A DNA stretch of 64,000 nt from Heyndrickxia ginsengihumi (GTDB taxonomy: Bacteria; Bacillota; Bacilli; Bacillales; Bacillaceae_C). Made by a program: the position numbers and the translations under genes. Positions within the stretch are counted from its first letter, which is position 1, and every line of letters starts with the position of its first letter. Of the stretch, positions 44,802 through 53,942 are shown piece by piece. The stretch is taken from positions 1 through 64,000 of the forward strand of contig NZ_JAAIWK010000012.1 in NCBI RefSeq assembly GCF_011008565.1. The letters are read 5' to 3'. Below the pieces are notes generated by a model, which was not told where the DNA came from, ran no database searches, and worked only from the letters and a program-made list of their open reading frames with translations.

Positions 44802-46697
44802 TTGGATCTTACATCAATTAAGGACCCGTCGTTTTTAAAGGAAATGGACATTCCTGAGTTGAAAAAGTTGAGTAAAGAGATACGTCGATTTTTGATTGAG
44901 ACGTTATCAAAAACAGGTGGACATATTGGACCTAATTTAGGTGTTGTTGAATTGACGCTTGCATTGCATAAATGCTTTAATAGCCCGAAAGACAAACTTC
45001 TTTGGGATGTCGGCCATCAATCATATGTTCATAAGATATTAACAGGAAGAGCAGACCAATTTGATACTTTAAGACAATATAAAGGACTTTCTGGATTTCC
45101 AAAACGCAATGAGAGCATGCACGATGTTTGGGAAACAGGTCATAGTTCCACTTCACTGTCAGCTGCAATGGGCATGGCAGTTGCCCGGGATTTAAAAGGT
45201 GAATCTTCCTACATTGTTCCTGTTATTGGCGATGGTGCCCTTACAGGTGGAATGGCATTAGAGGCATTGAATCATATAGGACATGAGAAAAGTGATATGA
45301 TTGTTGTTTTAAATGACAATGAGATGTCAATAGCACCAAATGTTGGTGCTATCCATAACATGCTTGGTAAGCTTAGAACTGATAGTAAGTATCAGCGTGC
45401 AAAAGATGAACTTGAAATGTTTCTTAAAAAAATTCCTGCTGTTGGTGGCAAGCTTGCTGGTACAGCGGAAAAATTAAAGGATACATTAAAATATTTATTT
45501 GTTTCTGGCATCTTTTTTGAAGAGTTAGGTTTTAAATATTTGGGACCTGTAGACGGCCACAATTTTGATTCTTTGCTTGAAAATATTCAATATGCGAAAA
45601 AGACAAAAGGTCCGGTCTTATTGCATGTTATTACGAAAAAGGGAAAAGGTTACGAGCCAGCAGAAAAAGATAAAAAAGGTGCGTGGCACGGAACAGGCCA
45701 GTATAAAATTGAGACTGGTGATTTTATAAAACCGGTGGATACTCCGCCGGCATGGAGTAAACTCGTAAGTGATACTGTACTAAAATTAGCAAAAAAAGAC
45801 CCGCGTATTGTGGCAATTACACCTGCAATGACAGTTGGATCCAAACTTGAAAAATTTCAAGAAGAGCTTCCAAACCGTGTATATGATGTCGGGATTGCAG
45901 AGCAGCATGCAACGACTTTTGCAGCGGGGCTGGCAACGCAACAAATGAAGCCATTTTTAGCAATTTATTCAACCTTTTTGCAACGTGCATACGATCAAGT
46001 TGTCCATGATGTTTGTAGGCAAGATTTAAATGTATTTTTTGGAATTGATCGGGCCGGTTTGGTAGGTGCAGATGGTGAAACACATCAAGGTGTGTTTGAT
46101 ATTGCATTTTTACGTCATATTCCCAATATGGTTTTGATGATGCCTAAAGATGAAAATGAGGGCCAGCATATGGTAAATACTGCCATTCAATATAATGATG
46201 GGCCAATTGCGATGAGATTTCCGCGTGGCAATGGCTTAGGTGTGCCGCTTGATGATGAGTTAAAAAAGATCCCGATCGGTTCCTGGGAAGTATTAAGGGA
46301 AGGATCAGATGCATGTATTTTAACTTTCGGCACAACGATTCAGATGTCATTGGAAGCTGCAAATAACTTACAAAAATTAGGGATTTCGGTTAAAGTTGTC
46401 AATGCACGTTTTATTAAACCAATGGATGAAGCAATGTTATTATCTATTTTAAATACAGGCATGCCAATATTAACTGTTGAGGAAGCTATTCTACAAGGCG
46501 GATTTGGCAGTGCAGTAATTGAATTTGCTCACGACCATGCCTTCTATCAGCTGGTCATCGATCGAATTGGTATACCAGATCAATTTATTGAGCATGGCAG
46601 TGTCAAAGATTTACTTCAAGAAATTGGGTTAACGGCAGAAAGTATTGTACACAAAATTCAAAATATCTTACCAAATAAACAACAAAAAAGGGCTTAG
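44802..46697 (+). CDS. dxs: 1-deoxy-D-xylulose-5-phosphate synthase
   Basis: 631 residues from TTG 44802 with a weak GTGAGTGATCC site; an N-terminus [16 protein letters not shown] fits. Condenses pyruvate and glyceraldehyde 3-phosphate with TPP in the non-mevalonate pathway. TPP site [48 protein letters not shown] catalytic Glu; transketolase-type C-terminal domain. Supplies the isoprenoid precursors for IspA. Confidence 0.97.
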   Translation: MDLTSIKDPSFLKEMDIPELKKLSKEIRRFLIETLSKTGGHIGPNLGVVELTLALHKCFNSPKDKLLWDVGHQSYVHKILTGRADQFDTLRQYKGLSGFPKRNESMHDVWETGHSSTSLSAAMGMAVARDLKGESSYIVPVIGDGALTGGMALEALNHIGHEKSDMIVVLNDNEMSIAPNVGAIHNMLGKLRTDSKYQRAKDELEMFLKKIPAVGGKLAGTAEKLKDTLKYLFVSGIFFEELGFKYLGPVDGHNFDSLLENIQYAKKTKGPVLLHVITKKGKGYEPAEKDKKGAWHGTGQYKIETGDFIKPVDTPPAWSKLVSDTVLKLAKKDPRIVAITPAMTVGSKLEKFQEELPNRVYDVGIAEQHATTFAAGLATQQMKPFLAIYSTFLQRAYDQVVHDVCRQDLNVFFGIDRAGLVGADGETHQGVFDIAFLRHIPNMVLMMPKDENEGQHMVNTAIQYNDGPIAMRFPRGNGLGVPLDDELKKIPIGSWEVLREGSDACILTFGTTIQMSLEAANNLQKLGISVKVVNARFIKPMDEAMLLSILNTGMPILTVEEAILQGGFGSAVIEFAHDHAFYQLVIDRIGIPDQFIEHGSVKDLLQEIGLTAESIVHKIQNILPNKQQKRA

Positions 46698-46704
46698 TCG
46701 CTAT

Positions 46705-47535
46705 ATGAAAAAGGAACGAATAGATGTACTCCTCGTTGAGCGAGGACTAATGGAAACAAGAGAAAAAGCAAAAAGGGCCATTATGGCAGGGCTTGTTTAT
46801 GCAAATGAAACACGCTTGGATAAACCCGGAGAGAAAATTAGCATCGATACACCGCTTGTTGTGAAAGGAAATCCATTGCCATATGTTAGCAGAGGTGGCT
46901 TAAAACTTGAAAAAGCATTAAAGGTATTTGCTGTTGACATAAAAGATAAAATTTTATTAGATATTGGCGCTTCTACAGGCGGATTTACAGACTGTGCCCT
47001 GCAACATGGGGCAAAAATGTCTTACGCTCTTGATGTGGGCTATAATCAATTGGCTTGGAAACTGCGCAATGATGACCGTGTCGTTGTAATGGAACGTACA
47101 AACTTTAGATATGTAACAGCAAGTGATCTTATAAAAGGGTTGCCTAGTTTTGCTTCCATTGATGTTTCATTTATTTCTTTATCTTTAATTTTACCCGTAT
47201 TGAACAAGTTGCTTCTTCCTAACAGTGATGTCATCGCATTAATTAAACCGCAGTTTGAAGCTGGTAGAGAGCAAGTAGGGAAAAAAGGAATTGTAAGGGA
47301 TAAGAAAGTTCATAAACAAGTAATTGAAAAAATTATTCAACTAGCAGTAGAGGAAAATTATATCGTTGAAAACCTTTCTTATTCACCAATTACTGGCGGA
47401 GAAGGAAATATTGAATTTTTAATCCATCTAAAATGGACCGGTGCAGAACAAGGAGAAAATAAACTAAATACAGCAACAGTGGAAGATGTTGTGAATGACG
47501 CTCATTCCACATTGCAAAAAAGAGCAGATCATTGA
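46705..47535 (+). CDS. yqxC: TlyA family rRNA methyltransferase YqxC
   Basis: 276 residues from ATG 46705, eight bases after the dxs stop. N-terminal S4 RNA-binding domain (RIDVLLVERGLMETREKAKRAIMAGLV) and FtsJ-like SAM methyltransferase core with DIGASTGGFTDCALQHGA and ALIKPQFEAGREQVGKKGIVRD. TlyA enzymes make 2'-O-methyl-C in 16S and 23S rRNA. Co-transcribed with dxs; the stop lies inside the terminator. Confidence 0.94.
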   Translation: MKKERIDVLLVERGLMETREKAKRAIMAGLVYANETRLDKPGEKISIDTPLVVKGNPLPYVSRGGLKLEKALKVFAVDIKDKILLDIGASTGGFTDCALQHGAKMSYALDVGYNQLAWKLRNDDRVVVMERTNFRYVTASDLIKGLPSFASIDVSFISLSLILPVLNKLLLPNSDVIALIKPQFEAGREQVGKKGIVRDKKVHKQVIEKIIQLAVEENYIVENLSYSPITGGEGNIEFLIHLKWTGAEQGENKLNTATVEDVVNDAHSTLQKRADH

Positions 47536-47548
47536 TTTGCTCTTTTTT
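47515..47548 (+). terminator. Terminator overlapping the yqxC stop
   Basis: AAAAAAGAGCA pairs with TGCTCTTTTTT across the last codons of yqxC. Confidence 0.82.
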
Positions 47549-47683
47549 AAGGTTTTTCATTTATCATTCGTGTACAATTTTTTTAAAATAGGCTAATATA
47601 CAAGTAGTTGTATAAATACTAAATCATTTTACGATTTTTTCATAATATTATTCATAATTAGCTACTTTATCGAGGTGAGAATA

Positions 47684-48133
47684 TTGAATAAAGGCCAACG
47701 ATTAATCAAAATCCGCGAAATGATTACGAATTTTGATATTGAAACACAAGACGAGCTTGTAGAACAACTGCGGAATGCAGGCTTTAATGTTACGCAAGCA
47801 ACTGTTTCCCGAGATATTAAAGAACTTCATCTCGTCAAAGTACCGTTAAGTAATGGCAGATATAAATACAGTTTACCAGCTGATCAACGTTTTAACCCTA
47901 CACATAAATTAAAAAGAGCATTAATTGACGCGTTTGTCAGCATTGATACTGCTGGGCATTTAATAGTGATGAAAACTTTACCAGGGAATGCTCATGCGAT
48001 TGGTGCATTAATTGATATATTAGATTGGGAAGAAATTATTGGAACATTATGCGGCGACGATACATGCTTGATCATTTGCAAAAATGCAGATCAAACAGAG
48101 AAAATTGCCCAAGATTTTTTAGATATGTTGTAA
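47684..48133 (+). CDS. argR: Arginine repressor ArgR/AhrC
   Basis: 149 residues from TTG 47684 with GAGGTGAG upstream, giving the standard N-terminus [14 protein letters not shown]. Winged-helix DNA-binding domain ([17 protein letters not shown]) and C-terminal hexamer and arginine-binding domain ([32 protein letters not shown]). Senses arginine to repress synthesis and activate catabolism. Same position before recN as in B. subtilis (ahrC). Confidence 0.96.
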   Translation: MNKGQRLIKIREMITNFDIETQDELVEQLRNAGFNVTQATVSRDIKELHLVKVPLSNGRYKYSLPADQRFNPTHKLKRALIDAFVSIDTAGHLIVMKTLPGNAHAIGALIDILDWEEIIGTLCGDDTCLIICKNADQTEKIAQDFLDML

Positions 48134-48150
48134 TAATAGAGGTGACATAA

Positions 48151-49884
48151 TTGTTACAAGAGTTAGCAATCAAAAATTTTGCCATAATTGATGAATTGTC
48201 GCTTTCATTTGAAAAAGGATTAACCGTGTTGACTGGTGAAACAGGAGCAGGTAAATCGATTATCATTGATGCTGTTCATTTGCTAGTTGGAGGCAGAGGG
48301 TCCTCTGAATTCGTACGCCATGGTGAGGGGAAAGCAGAAATTGAAGGGCTTTTTCTTTTAGATCAAGAACAGCACCCTTGTGTTGAACGTGCCCGGGAAT
48401 TTGGAATTGAAATTGAAGAAGGCATGATCATTTTACGCCGTGAAATTTCAAAGTCTGGGAAAAGTGTTTGCCGAATTAACGGTAAGCTCGTTACGATCTC
48501 TACTTTACGGGAAATTGGCGGGACGCTGATTGATATTCACAGTCAGCATGAAACACAAGAGCTATTAAACGAAACCTTTCATTTACCGCTTCTTGACCAA
48601 TATGGACAGCAAGAAATTAGTACAAGCTTAGTGAATTACGAAGAGATCTATAAGCAATATGAGACAGCGTTAAGCCGTTTAAAACGGTTTAATGAAAATG
48701 ATCAGCAGCTTGCACATCGTCTTGATCTAATACAATTCCAGTATCAAGAGATTCAAAAGGCAAATTTGCAATTGAATGAAGATGAAGAACTATTAGAGGA
48801 AAAAAGAAAACTTGTTAATTTTGAACGTTTGTTTGAATCCTTAAATACAAGTTATCAGTCCCTTCAAGGGGAACAGCGTGGTCTTGATTGGATTGGTTTA
48901 TTGATGAGTCAATTAGAAACTGCAGCAGAAGTTGATAAAGATATGGAGCCAATTTTAGAATCCGTTCAAAATAGTTATTATATGCTTGAAGATGCTGCAC
49001 ATAGTATTCGTGATCAACTGGACAATTTAGAATTTAATCCTGAACGTTTAAACCAAATTGAAAGTCGTCTAAATGAAATCAATCAACTAAAACGCAAGTA
49101 CGGAACGACAATTGAAGATATTTTGGAATATAGTTCGAAGATTGAAGAAGAAATTGAAACCATCCAGCATCGTGATCATCATATTGAAGAATTACAAAAA
49201 GAATTGGACATATTACAAAAGGATCTTTATTTAGAGGCAAAACAACTAAGTGATCTTCGGCAAAAATGGGCAAAAACATTAACTGAAAACATTCATTCAG
49301 AATTAAAACAATTATATATGGACAAAACAATATTTGAAGTTAGATTCCATTCAACATCGGATCAGTACATAGACGAAGCATCCCCCATTCCATTCCGTAA
49401 AGATGGTTTGGACAATGTTGAATTTTATATTTCTACAAATCCGGGTGAACCGTTAAAACCATTAACAAAAGTTGCCTCAGGAGGAGAACTTTCACGTATT
49501 ATGCTTGCCCTAAAAACAATTTTTTCTAAGCATCAAGGTGTAACATCCATTATTTTTGATGAGGTAGATACTGGTGTAAGCGGCAGGGTTGCACAAGCAA
49601 TTGCAGAAAAAATTTATCAAGTATCAATTCATTCGCAAGTGCTATGTATTTCCCATTTACCTCAAGTTGCTTCGATGGCGGATACTCATTTCTTTATTAT
49701 GAAAGAAACATCTCAAGGTAGAACGAGAACGAAAGTAAAGACTTTAAATAAAGAGGAAAAAATTAAAGAAATTGGCCGCATGATTTCTGGAGTTGAAATG
49801 ACTGATTTAACAAAGCAACATGCACAAGAATTAATCGAATTGGCACATTCCATTAAACAAGGGAAAAAATCTCTAAAGGGCTGA
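48151..49884 (+). CDS. recN: DNA repair protein RecN
   Basis: 577 residues from TTG 48151 behind GAGGTGAC. SMC-like ATPase: Walker A GETGAGKS (29-36), coiled coil (about 155-370), signature VASGGELSRIMLAL, Walker B SIIFDEVDTGVSGRVAQA. Early responder at double-strand breaks. No LexA box is visible ahead of it. A terminator follows. Confidence 0.97.
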   Translation: MLQELAIKNFAIIDELSLSFEKGLTVLTGETGAGKSIIIDAVHLLVGGRGSSEFVRHGEGKAEIEGLFLLDQEQHPCVERAREFGIEIEEGMIILRREISKSGKSVCRINGKLVTISTLREIGGTLIDIHSQHETQELLNETFHLPLLDQYGQQEISTSLVNYEEIYKQYETALSRLKRFNENDQQLAHRLDLIQFQYQEIQKANLQLNEDEELLEEKRKLVNFERLFESLNTSYQSLQGEQRGLDWIGLLMSQLETAAEVDKDMEPILESVQNSYYMLEDAAHSIRDQLDNLEFNPERLNQIESRLNEINQLKRKYGTTIEDILEYSSKIEEEIETIQHRDHHIEELQKELDILQKDLYLEAKQLSDLRQKWAKTLTENIHSELKQLYMDKTIFEVRFHSTSDQYIDEASPIPFRKDGLDNVEFYISTNPGEPLKPLTKVASGGELSRIMLALKTIFSKHQGVTSIIFDEVDTGVSGRVAQAIAEKIYQVSIHSQVLCISHLPQVASMADTHFFIMKETSQGRTRTKVKTLNKEEKIKEIGRMISGVEMTDLTKQHAQELIELAHSIKQGKKSLKG

Positions 49885-49920
49885 GGATTAGCCGAAAGAA
49901 AATTAAAGGTCAATTAACAC

Positions 49921-49948
49921 AACTATCCATTTTGGGTAGTTTTTTTTC
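49921..49948 (+). terminator. recN terminator
   Basis: AACTATCC-ATTT-GGGTAGTT, eight pairs with one G-T, and eight T after. Confidence 0.85.
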
Positions 49949-50056
49949 TTTTTCAGTTGTTATAATTCATCATCATCAAGGCTAAATTAAAACCATAGCC
50001 AAGATAAATAAAGGCTTTATAAAAAGGGTGGACTAGAAGCGAGGAGAGTGAACAGT

Positions 50057-51355
50057 TTGAATTGGGAATTTGTTAGAAAAATGATTGGTGGAGTTCTCCT
50101 TGTTTCATTATTTATATTGGGGTTCTCACACCCATTTCAGCAATACCTTCACTTTCCAAAACAAGTTCGAATGATGGAAGGTCAAGAAGTACATTTTGCG
50201 AAATCTGTGAATGTATCTGCGGCACCTGTTTCAAGTAAAAGTACCGCAGAAATTAAAAATAGTAAAGATTCTGTTGCAATTAAAGGGAAATCTGTTGGAA
50301 AAGAAGACATGTTTTTGGAATTTGCAGGTTTGCCGATCAAAAAAGTAAATGTCCAAGTTCTAAAAAACATTAAAATGATACCTGGCGGCCAATCAATAGG
50401 TGTTAAATTAAACACATTAGGTGTATTAGTAGTTGGCCATCATCTTGTGGAAACAACTAAAGGGAAATTCTCACCAGGGGAGCAAGCGGGAATTGAGGTT
50501 GGCGATATAATCATCAAAATTAATGATCACAAAATTGAAAAGTTATCTGATGTCGGTCCAATTGTTCAGTCAACGGCCCAAAACGGAAGGCCTTTAAAGA
50601 TTACATTAAAACGTGATCAGAAAACGATACAAACGAGTTTAACGCCACTAAAAGACAAATCTGAAGATCATTACAAATTAGGTTTATACATTCGTGATTC
50701 TGCTGCAGGAATTGGAACGATGACTTTTATCGATCCTAAATCAGGAAAATATGGTGCTTTAGGACATGTTATCTCTGATATGGACACGAAAAAACCAATT
50801 GTAGTAGAAAATGGACGAATTGTAAAATCAACCGTTACTTCAATTGAAAAAGGTAAAAACGGAAATCCTGGTGAAAAATTAGCTCGTTTTTCTGCAGAAG
50901 ATCAGGAATTGGGAAATATTACGAAAAATAGTCCGTTCGGAATCTTCGGCACGTTAAAGCACAGTTTCAGTGACGATAAATATGATAAACCAATGCCGAT
51001 TGCTTTATCCAATCAAGTAAAAACAGGTCCTGCCAAAATTTTAACTGTTGTAAATGGAAGCAAAGTCGAAGCTTACGATATTAAAATCGTTAGTACAGTA
51101 CCACAAAAATTCCCGGCTACAAAGGGCATGGTAATAAAAATTACAGATCCAAAATTGTTGAAAAAAACCGGAGGCATTGTCCAAGGGATGAGTGGTAGTC
51201 CAATTATTCAAGATGGCAAACTCGTAGGTGCCGTGACACATGTTTTTGTAAATGATCCAACATCTGGATATGGTGTTCATATAGAATGGATGTTAAACGA
51301 AGCTGGAATTAAGTTATATAAAAAACAACAAACAACACAACAAGAAGCAAGTTAA
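50057..51355 (+). CDS. spoIVB: SpoIVB signalling serine peptidase
   Basis: 432 residues from TTG 50057 behind GAGGAGAG. N-terminal anchor helix (about 10-26), a PDZ domain (about 110-195, [17 protein letters not shown]), and the S55 protease domain with His237 (ALGHVISD) and Ser381 (QGMSGSPI). It is secreted from the forespore into the space between the membranes, where it cleaves SpoIVFA and so frees SpoIVFB to process pro-sigma-K. A perfect palindrome follows its stop. Confidence 0.97.
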   Translation: MNWEFVRKMIGGVLLVSLFILGFSHPFQQYLHFPKQVRMMEGQEVHFAKSVNVSAAPVSSKSTAEIKNSKDSVAIKGKSVGKEDMFLEFAGLPIKKVNVQVLKNIKMIPGGQSIGVKLNTLGVLVVGHHLVETTKGKFSPGEQAGIEVGDIIIKINDHKIEKLSDVGPIVQSTAQNGRPLKITLKRDQKTIQTSLTPLKDKSEDHYKLGLYIRDSAAGIGTMTFIDPKSGKYGALGHVISDMDTKKPIVVENGRIVKSTVTSIEKGKNGNPGEKLARFSAEDQELGNITKNSPFGIFGTLKHSFSDDKYDKPMPIALSNQVKTGPAKILTVVNGSKVEAYDIKIVSTVPQKFPATKGMVIKITDPKLLKKTGGIVQGMSGSPIIQDGKLVGAVTHVFVNDPTSGYGVHIEWMLNEAGIKLYKKQQTTQQEAS

Positions 51356-51357
51356 GG

Positions 51358-51401
51358 TGCCTGACCCCTTTTGTACATTGCAGTACAAAAGGGGTCAGGC
51401 A
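51358..51401. repeat. 19-bp perfect palindromic repeat, likely also the spoIVB terminator
   Basis: TGCCTGACCCCTTTTGTAC, loop ATTGCA, then the exact complement. No T run follows. The GGTGCCTGACCCC word is a familiar repeated palindrome type in Bacillus genomes (from general knowledge); it sits two bases after the spoIVB stop. Confidence 0.75.
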
Positions 51402-51403
51402 TC

Positions 51404-51410
51404 TGTCGAA
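51404..51410 (+). promoter_or_regulatory. 0A box
   Basis: TGTCGAA, a perfect Spo0A-binding word, 160 bases ahead of spo0A. Confidence 0.55.
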
Positions 51411-51483
51411 TATAGTCGTTTTCTAAAGAAAACAAAAGAATTATTAAGTAATCATTTATTTTTTGATAAAATTTAAAGAAACA

Positions 51484-51512
51484 GCAGGATATTTATTGTC
51501 ATTGTCGAAACT
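51484..51512 (+). promoter_or_regulatory. Sigma-H promoter and second 0A box of spo0A
   Basis: GCAGGATAT, 11 bases, GTCGAAACT fits the sigma-H pattern RNAGGAWWW N11 RNNGAAWWW closely. Within it lies a second perfect TGTCGAA (51503-51509). This is the layout of the sporulation promoter Ps of B. subtilis spo0A and implies autoregulation. Confidence 0.75.
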
Positions 51513-51570
51513 TATGTATGTAAATAAAGAAATTGGAATGTATTGGCTATTTTTGAGGAGGATACCGGTA

Positions 51571-52368
51571 GTGAAAAAAATTAATGTATTTATTGTTGAT
51601 GATAATCGCGAGCTTGTACACTTATTGAATGAGTATATTTCTTCACAAGAAGATATGGAGGTTGTTGGGGTTGCACACGATGGGTCAGAATGTATTGAAA
51701 TGTTAAAAGAAACGACTCCAGATATTTTACTATTAGACATTATTATGCCGCATTTAGATGGTCTTGGGGTGTTAGAAAAATTAAGAGAGTCAAACTACAT
51801 GTCCATGCCAAACGTAATTATGTTAACTGCTTTTGGACAGGAAGATGTAACGAAAAAGGCAGTAGAGCTTGGGGCTTCTTATTTCGTCTTAAAACCATTT
51901 GATATGGAAATGCTTGTCTCGAATATACGGCAAGTAAGCGGAAAAGCAAATTCATTTGTTAAATCAAACACTAGTTCAGCAGTACGCAATAATACACCAG
52001 TTGAAACAAAGCCAAAGAATTTAGATGCTAGCATTACAAGCATCATCCACGAAATTGGAGTACCTGCTCATATTAAAGGATATATGTACTTAAGAGAAGC
52101 GATTTCCATGGTTTATAATGATATCGAATTGCTTGGTTCCATTACAAAAGTACTATATCCTGAAATTGCAAAAAAATTCAATACAACCGCAAGCAGAGTC
52201 GAGAGAGCTATTCGTCATGCGATCGAAGTAGCATGGAGCCGCGGTAACATTGATTCCATTTCATCATTATTTGGTTATACTGTTTCTATGTCAAAAGCAA
52301 AGCCAACAAACAGTGAGTTTATTGCAATGGTAGCAGATAAATTACGTCTGGAGCATATGGCTTCATAA
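51571..52368 (+). CDS. spo0A: Sporulation master regulator Spo0A
   Basis: 265 residues from GTG 51571 behind TGAGGAGG; the longer frame runs into the promoter. Receiver domain with acidic pocket Asp10/Asp11, phospho-acceptor Asp56 ([12 protein letters not shown]) and Lys108; C-terminal DNA-binding domain nearly identical to other Spo0A ([46 protein letters not shown]). Phosphorylated through the phosphorelay; binds TGTCGAA boxes. Confidence 0.98.
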   Translation: MKKINVFIVDDNRELVHLLNEYISSQEDMEVVGVAHDGSECIEMLKETTPDILLLDIIMPHLDGLGVLEKLRESNYMSMPNVIMLTAFGQEDVTKKAVELGASYFVLKPFDMEMLVSNIRQVSGKANSFVKSNTSSAVRNNTPVETKPKNLDASITSIIHEIGVPAHIKGYMYLREAISMVYNDIELLGSITKVLYPEIAKKFNTTASRVERAIRHAIEVAWSRGNIDSISSLFGYTVSMSKAKPTNSEFIAMVADKLRLEHMAS

Positions 52369-52858
52369 CTATTTTATAAAACAAGATAAATTAGACCACG
52401 TTTGTCATTAAATTGTTATCATATTACTCATTTTTCCAACACTTTCAATTTATTGGATGAATAAAATCTGATAAATGCGGAGGTGTTTTATTTTTTCTGA
52501 AAATTCATCTATTAAAGAAGTTGCCTATGTACTTGCATCAGGGAGTATGTAAGCGCATACATTAAATTGAAATCCGCATTAGCGTTTCCTTTCAGGTGCC
52601 CGTTTTCAACGGGGGGCCAAATATCTAGAATTATTTACTATGACCATAATAGAAAAGAAATGATTGTAATGAAATGTATATAGAAAGTAAACAATTAGAA
52701 TAAGAAGTTTCTATTAAATATTCCCTTTGTAAAAAGTTCGGTTTTATATAAAAAATTATGTTCTTAACAAATCATCAGGCTTCATATTAACATTGAAAAA
52801 GCTATCACAAATATAATATAACTGAAAATGTTTTGACTTTTATTGAGGATGTGACAAC
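52369..52858. other. Long intergenic region after spo0A
   Basis: 490 bases with no frame I would call a gene. It contains the cre-like site at 52548 and a CCCGTT-TTC-AACGGG hairpin (52599-52613) with a G run. In B. subtilis several small yqi genes lie here; they are missing. Confidence 0.6.
52548..52561 (+). promoter_or_regulatory. cre-like CcpA site
   Basis: TGTAAGCGCATACA agrees with the cre consensus TGWAARCGYTWNCA at 13 of 14 positions. It lies about 300 bases ahead of yqiK with no promoter I can place next to it. Confidence 0.45.
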
Positions 52859-53578
52859 ATGACACTTATTTTTGCACATCGTGGATCTGCTGGTACACAC
52901 CCCGAAAATACGATGGCTGCATATGTAGAAGCAGAAAGGGCCGGAGCCGATGGTATTGAGCTGGATGTCCAGCTTTCAAAAGATGGGCAGCTTGTTGTAA
53001 TCCATGATGAAACAATTAATCGAACGACAAATGGAAAAGGATACGTGAAAGATTATACTTTGAATGAATTAAAGCGATTCAACATTTTAACAAAGCAGCA
53101 GCATATTTTAAAAATTCCAACATTGGAGGAAGTATTTGATTGGCTGAAAACTAATGATCTTTATTGCAATATTGAATTAAAAACTTCAAAAATTCGCTAT
53201 GATTTCATTGAAGAAAAAGTTATTGCTTTAATTAAACGATATCACTTTGAAGATCGCATGCTTATATCATCTTTCAATCATTATTCGATCATTCAATGCT
53301 ATCGGTTAGCACCTGAAGTTGAAATTGCCCCACTTTATTCGGAAGTATTATTTATGCCGTGGGTATATGCAAAGTCCATTCAAGCAAAGGGAATCCATCC
53401 GAATGTAAAAACGATAAATGATGCCCTTATTCAAGCTTCAATGGAAAACGGGATTGCAGTCAGACCTTATACTGTGGATAAAGAAGAAGATATGAAAAGA
53501 TTATTCAAGCTTCAATGTTCAGCAATCATTACTGATTATCCTGAAAAAGCTGTAACGTTACGAAGAAAACATACGTAA
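52859..53578 (+). CDS. yqiK: Glycerophosphodiester phosphodiesterase YqiK
   Basis: 239 residues, GAGGATGTG ribosome site. GDPD TIM barrel: catalytic HRGSAGTHPENTMAAY (His7, Arg8, Glu15) and GADGIELDVQLSKDGQLVVIHD (metal-binding Glu/Asp and the second His), C-terminal GIAVRPYTVDKEEDM. No signal peptide, so it acts in the cytoplasm, releasing glycerol 3-phosphate from deacylated phospholipid. Confidence 0.95.
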   Translation: MTLIFAHRGSAGTHPENTMAAYVEAERAGADGIELDVQLSKDGQLVVIHDETINRTTNGKGYVKDYTLNELKRFNILTKQQHILKIPTLEEVFDWLKTNDLYCNIELKTSKIRYDFIEEKVIALIKRYHFEDRMLISSFNHYSIIQCYRLAPEVEIAPLYSEVLFMPWVYAKSIQAKGIHPNVKTINDALIQASMENGIAVRPYTVDKEEDMKRLFKLQCSAIITDYPEKAVTLRRKHT

Positions 53579-53648
53579 TTGCTTGAAAAATGTCTCCCTT
53601 TATGAGGCTGGTATACGAACAAAATAGTTCATTATTCGTTTATTATCG

Positions 53649-53839
53649 TTCACATATTTGCTATTATATATTGATATGAGCAAGACAATGGATGCACTAA
53701 TATTCTGAATTTACGATTATTTGCAGAAACGCATAAAAAGTTGCAAACTAGAAAAAAGGAATGTTTTTCTAAAGGGAGAAATTCTGCTGTAAATCGTTTA
53801 TGTAGACAGCATTTCTATGAGTTGCTCGTAGAAATGTTG
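53649..53839 (+). promoter_or_regulatory. Leader of the bkd operon with possible promoter, CodY-like box and alternative hairpins
   Basis: TTCACA, 17 bases, TGATAT (53649-53677) could be the promoter. AATATTCTGAATTTA (53699-53713) matches 11 of 15 positions of the CodY box. Arm 1 (53777-53790, AGAAATTCTGCTGT) can pair with arm 2 (53806-53816, ACAGCATTTCT), and arm 2 can instead pair with arm 3 (53829-53839, TAGAAATGTTG). No T run follows. There is no sigma-54 promoter of the type that drives bkd in B. subtilis. The rest of the 365-base gap (53579-53942) is empty. Confidence 0.4.
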
Positions 53840-53942
53840 CTTCCTTTCAAAAATGCTAATATGCAATCTCTTTTTACGAAGGAAAGATCATCCCATTTAC
53901 GTATAAAATAACAGAAATCTTCTTTGAAAAGGAGGAGTTAAT

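Noticed and set aside
53725-53747. Sigma-54 -24/-12 promoter ahead of lpdV (TTGCA present)
   Set aside because: The TTGC is there, but the GG of the -24 element is not at the required distance; CGCAT is one base off and lacks TGG.
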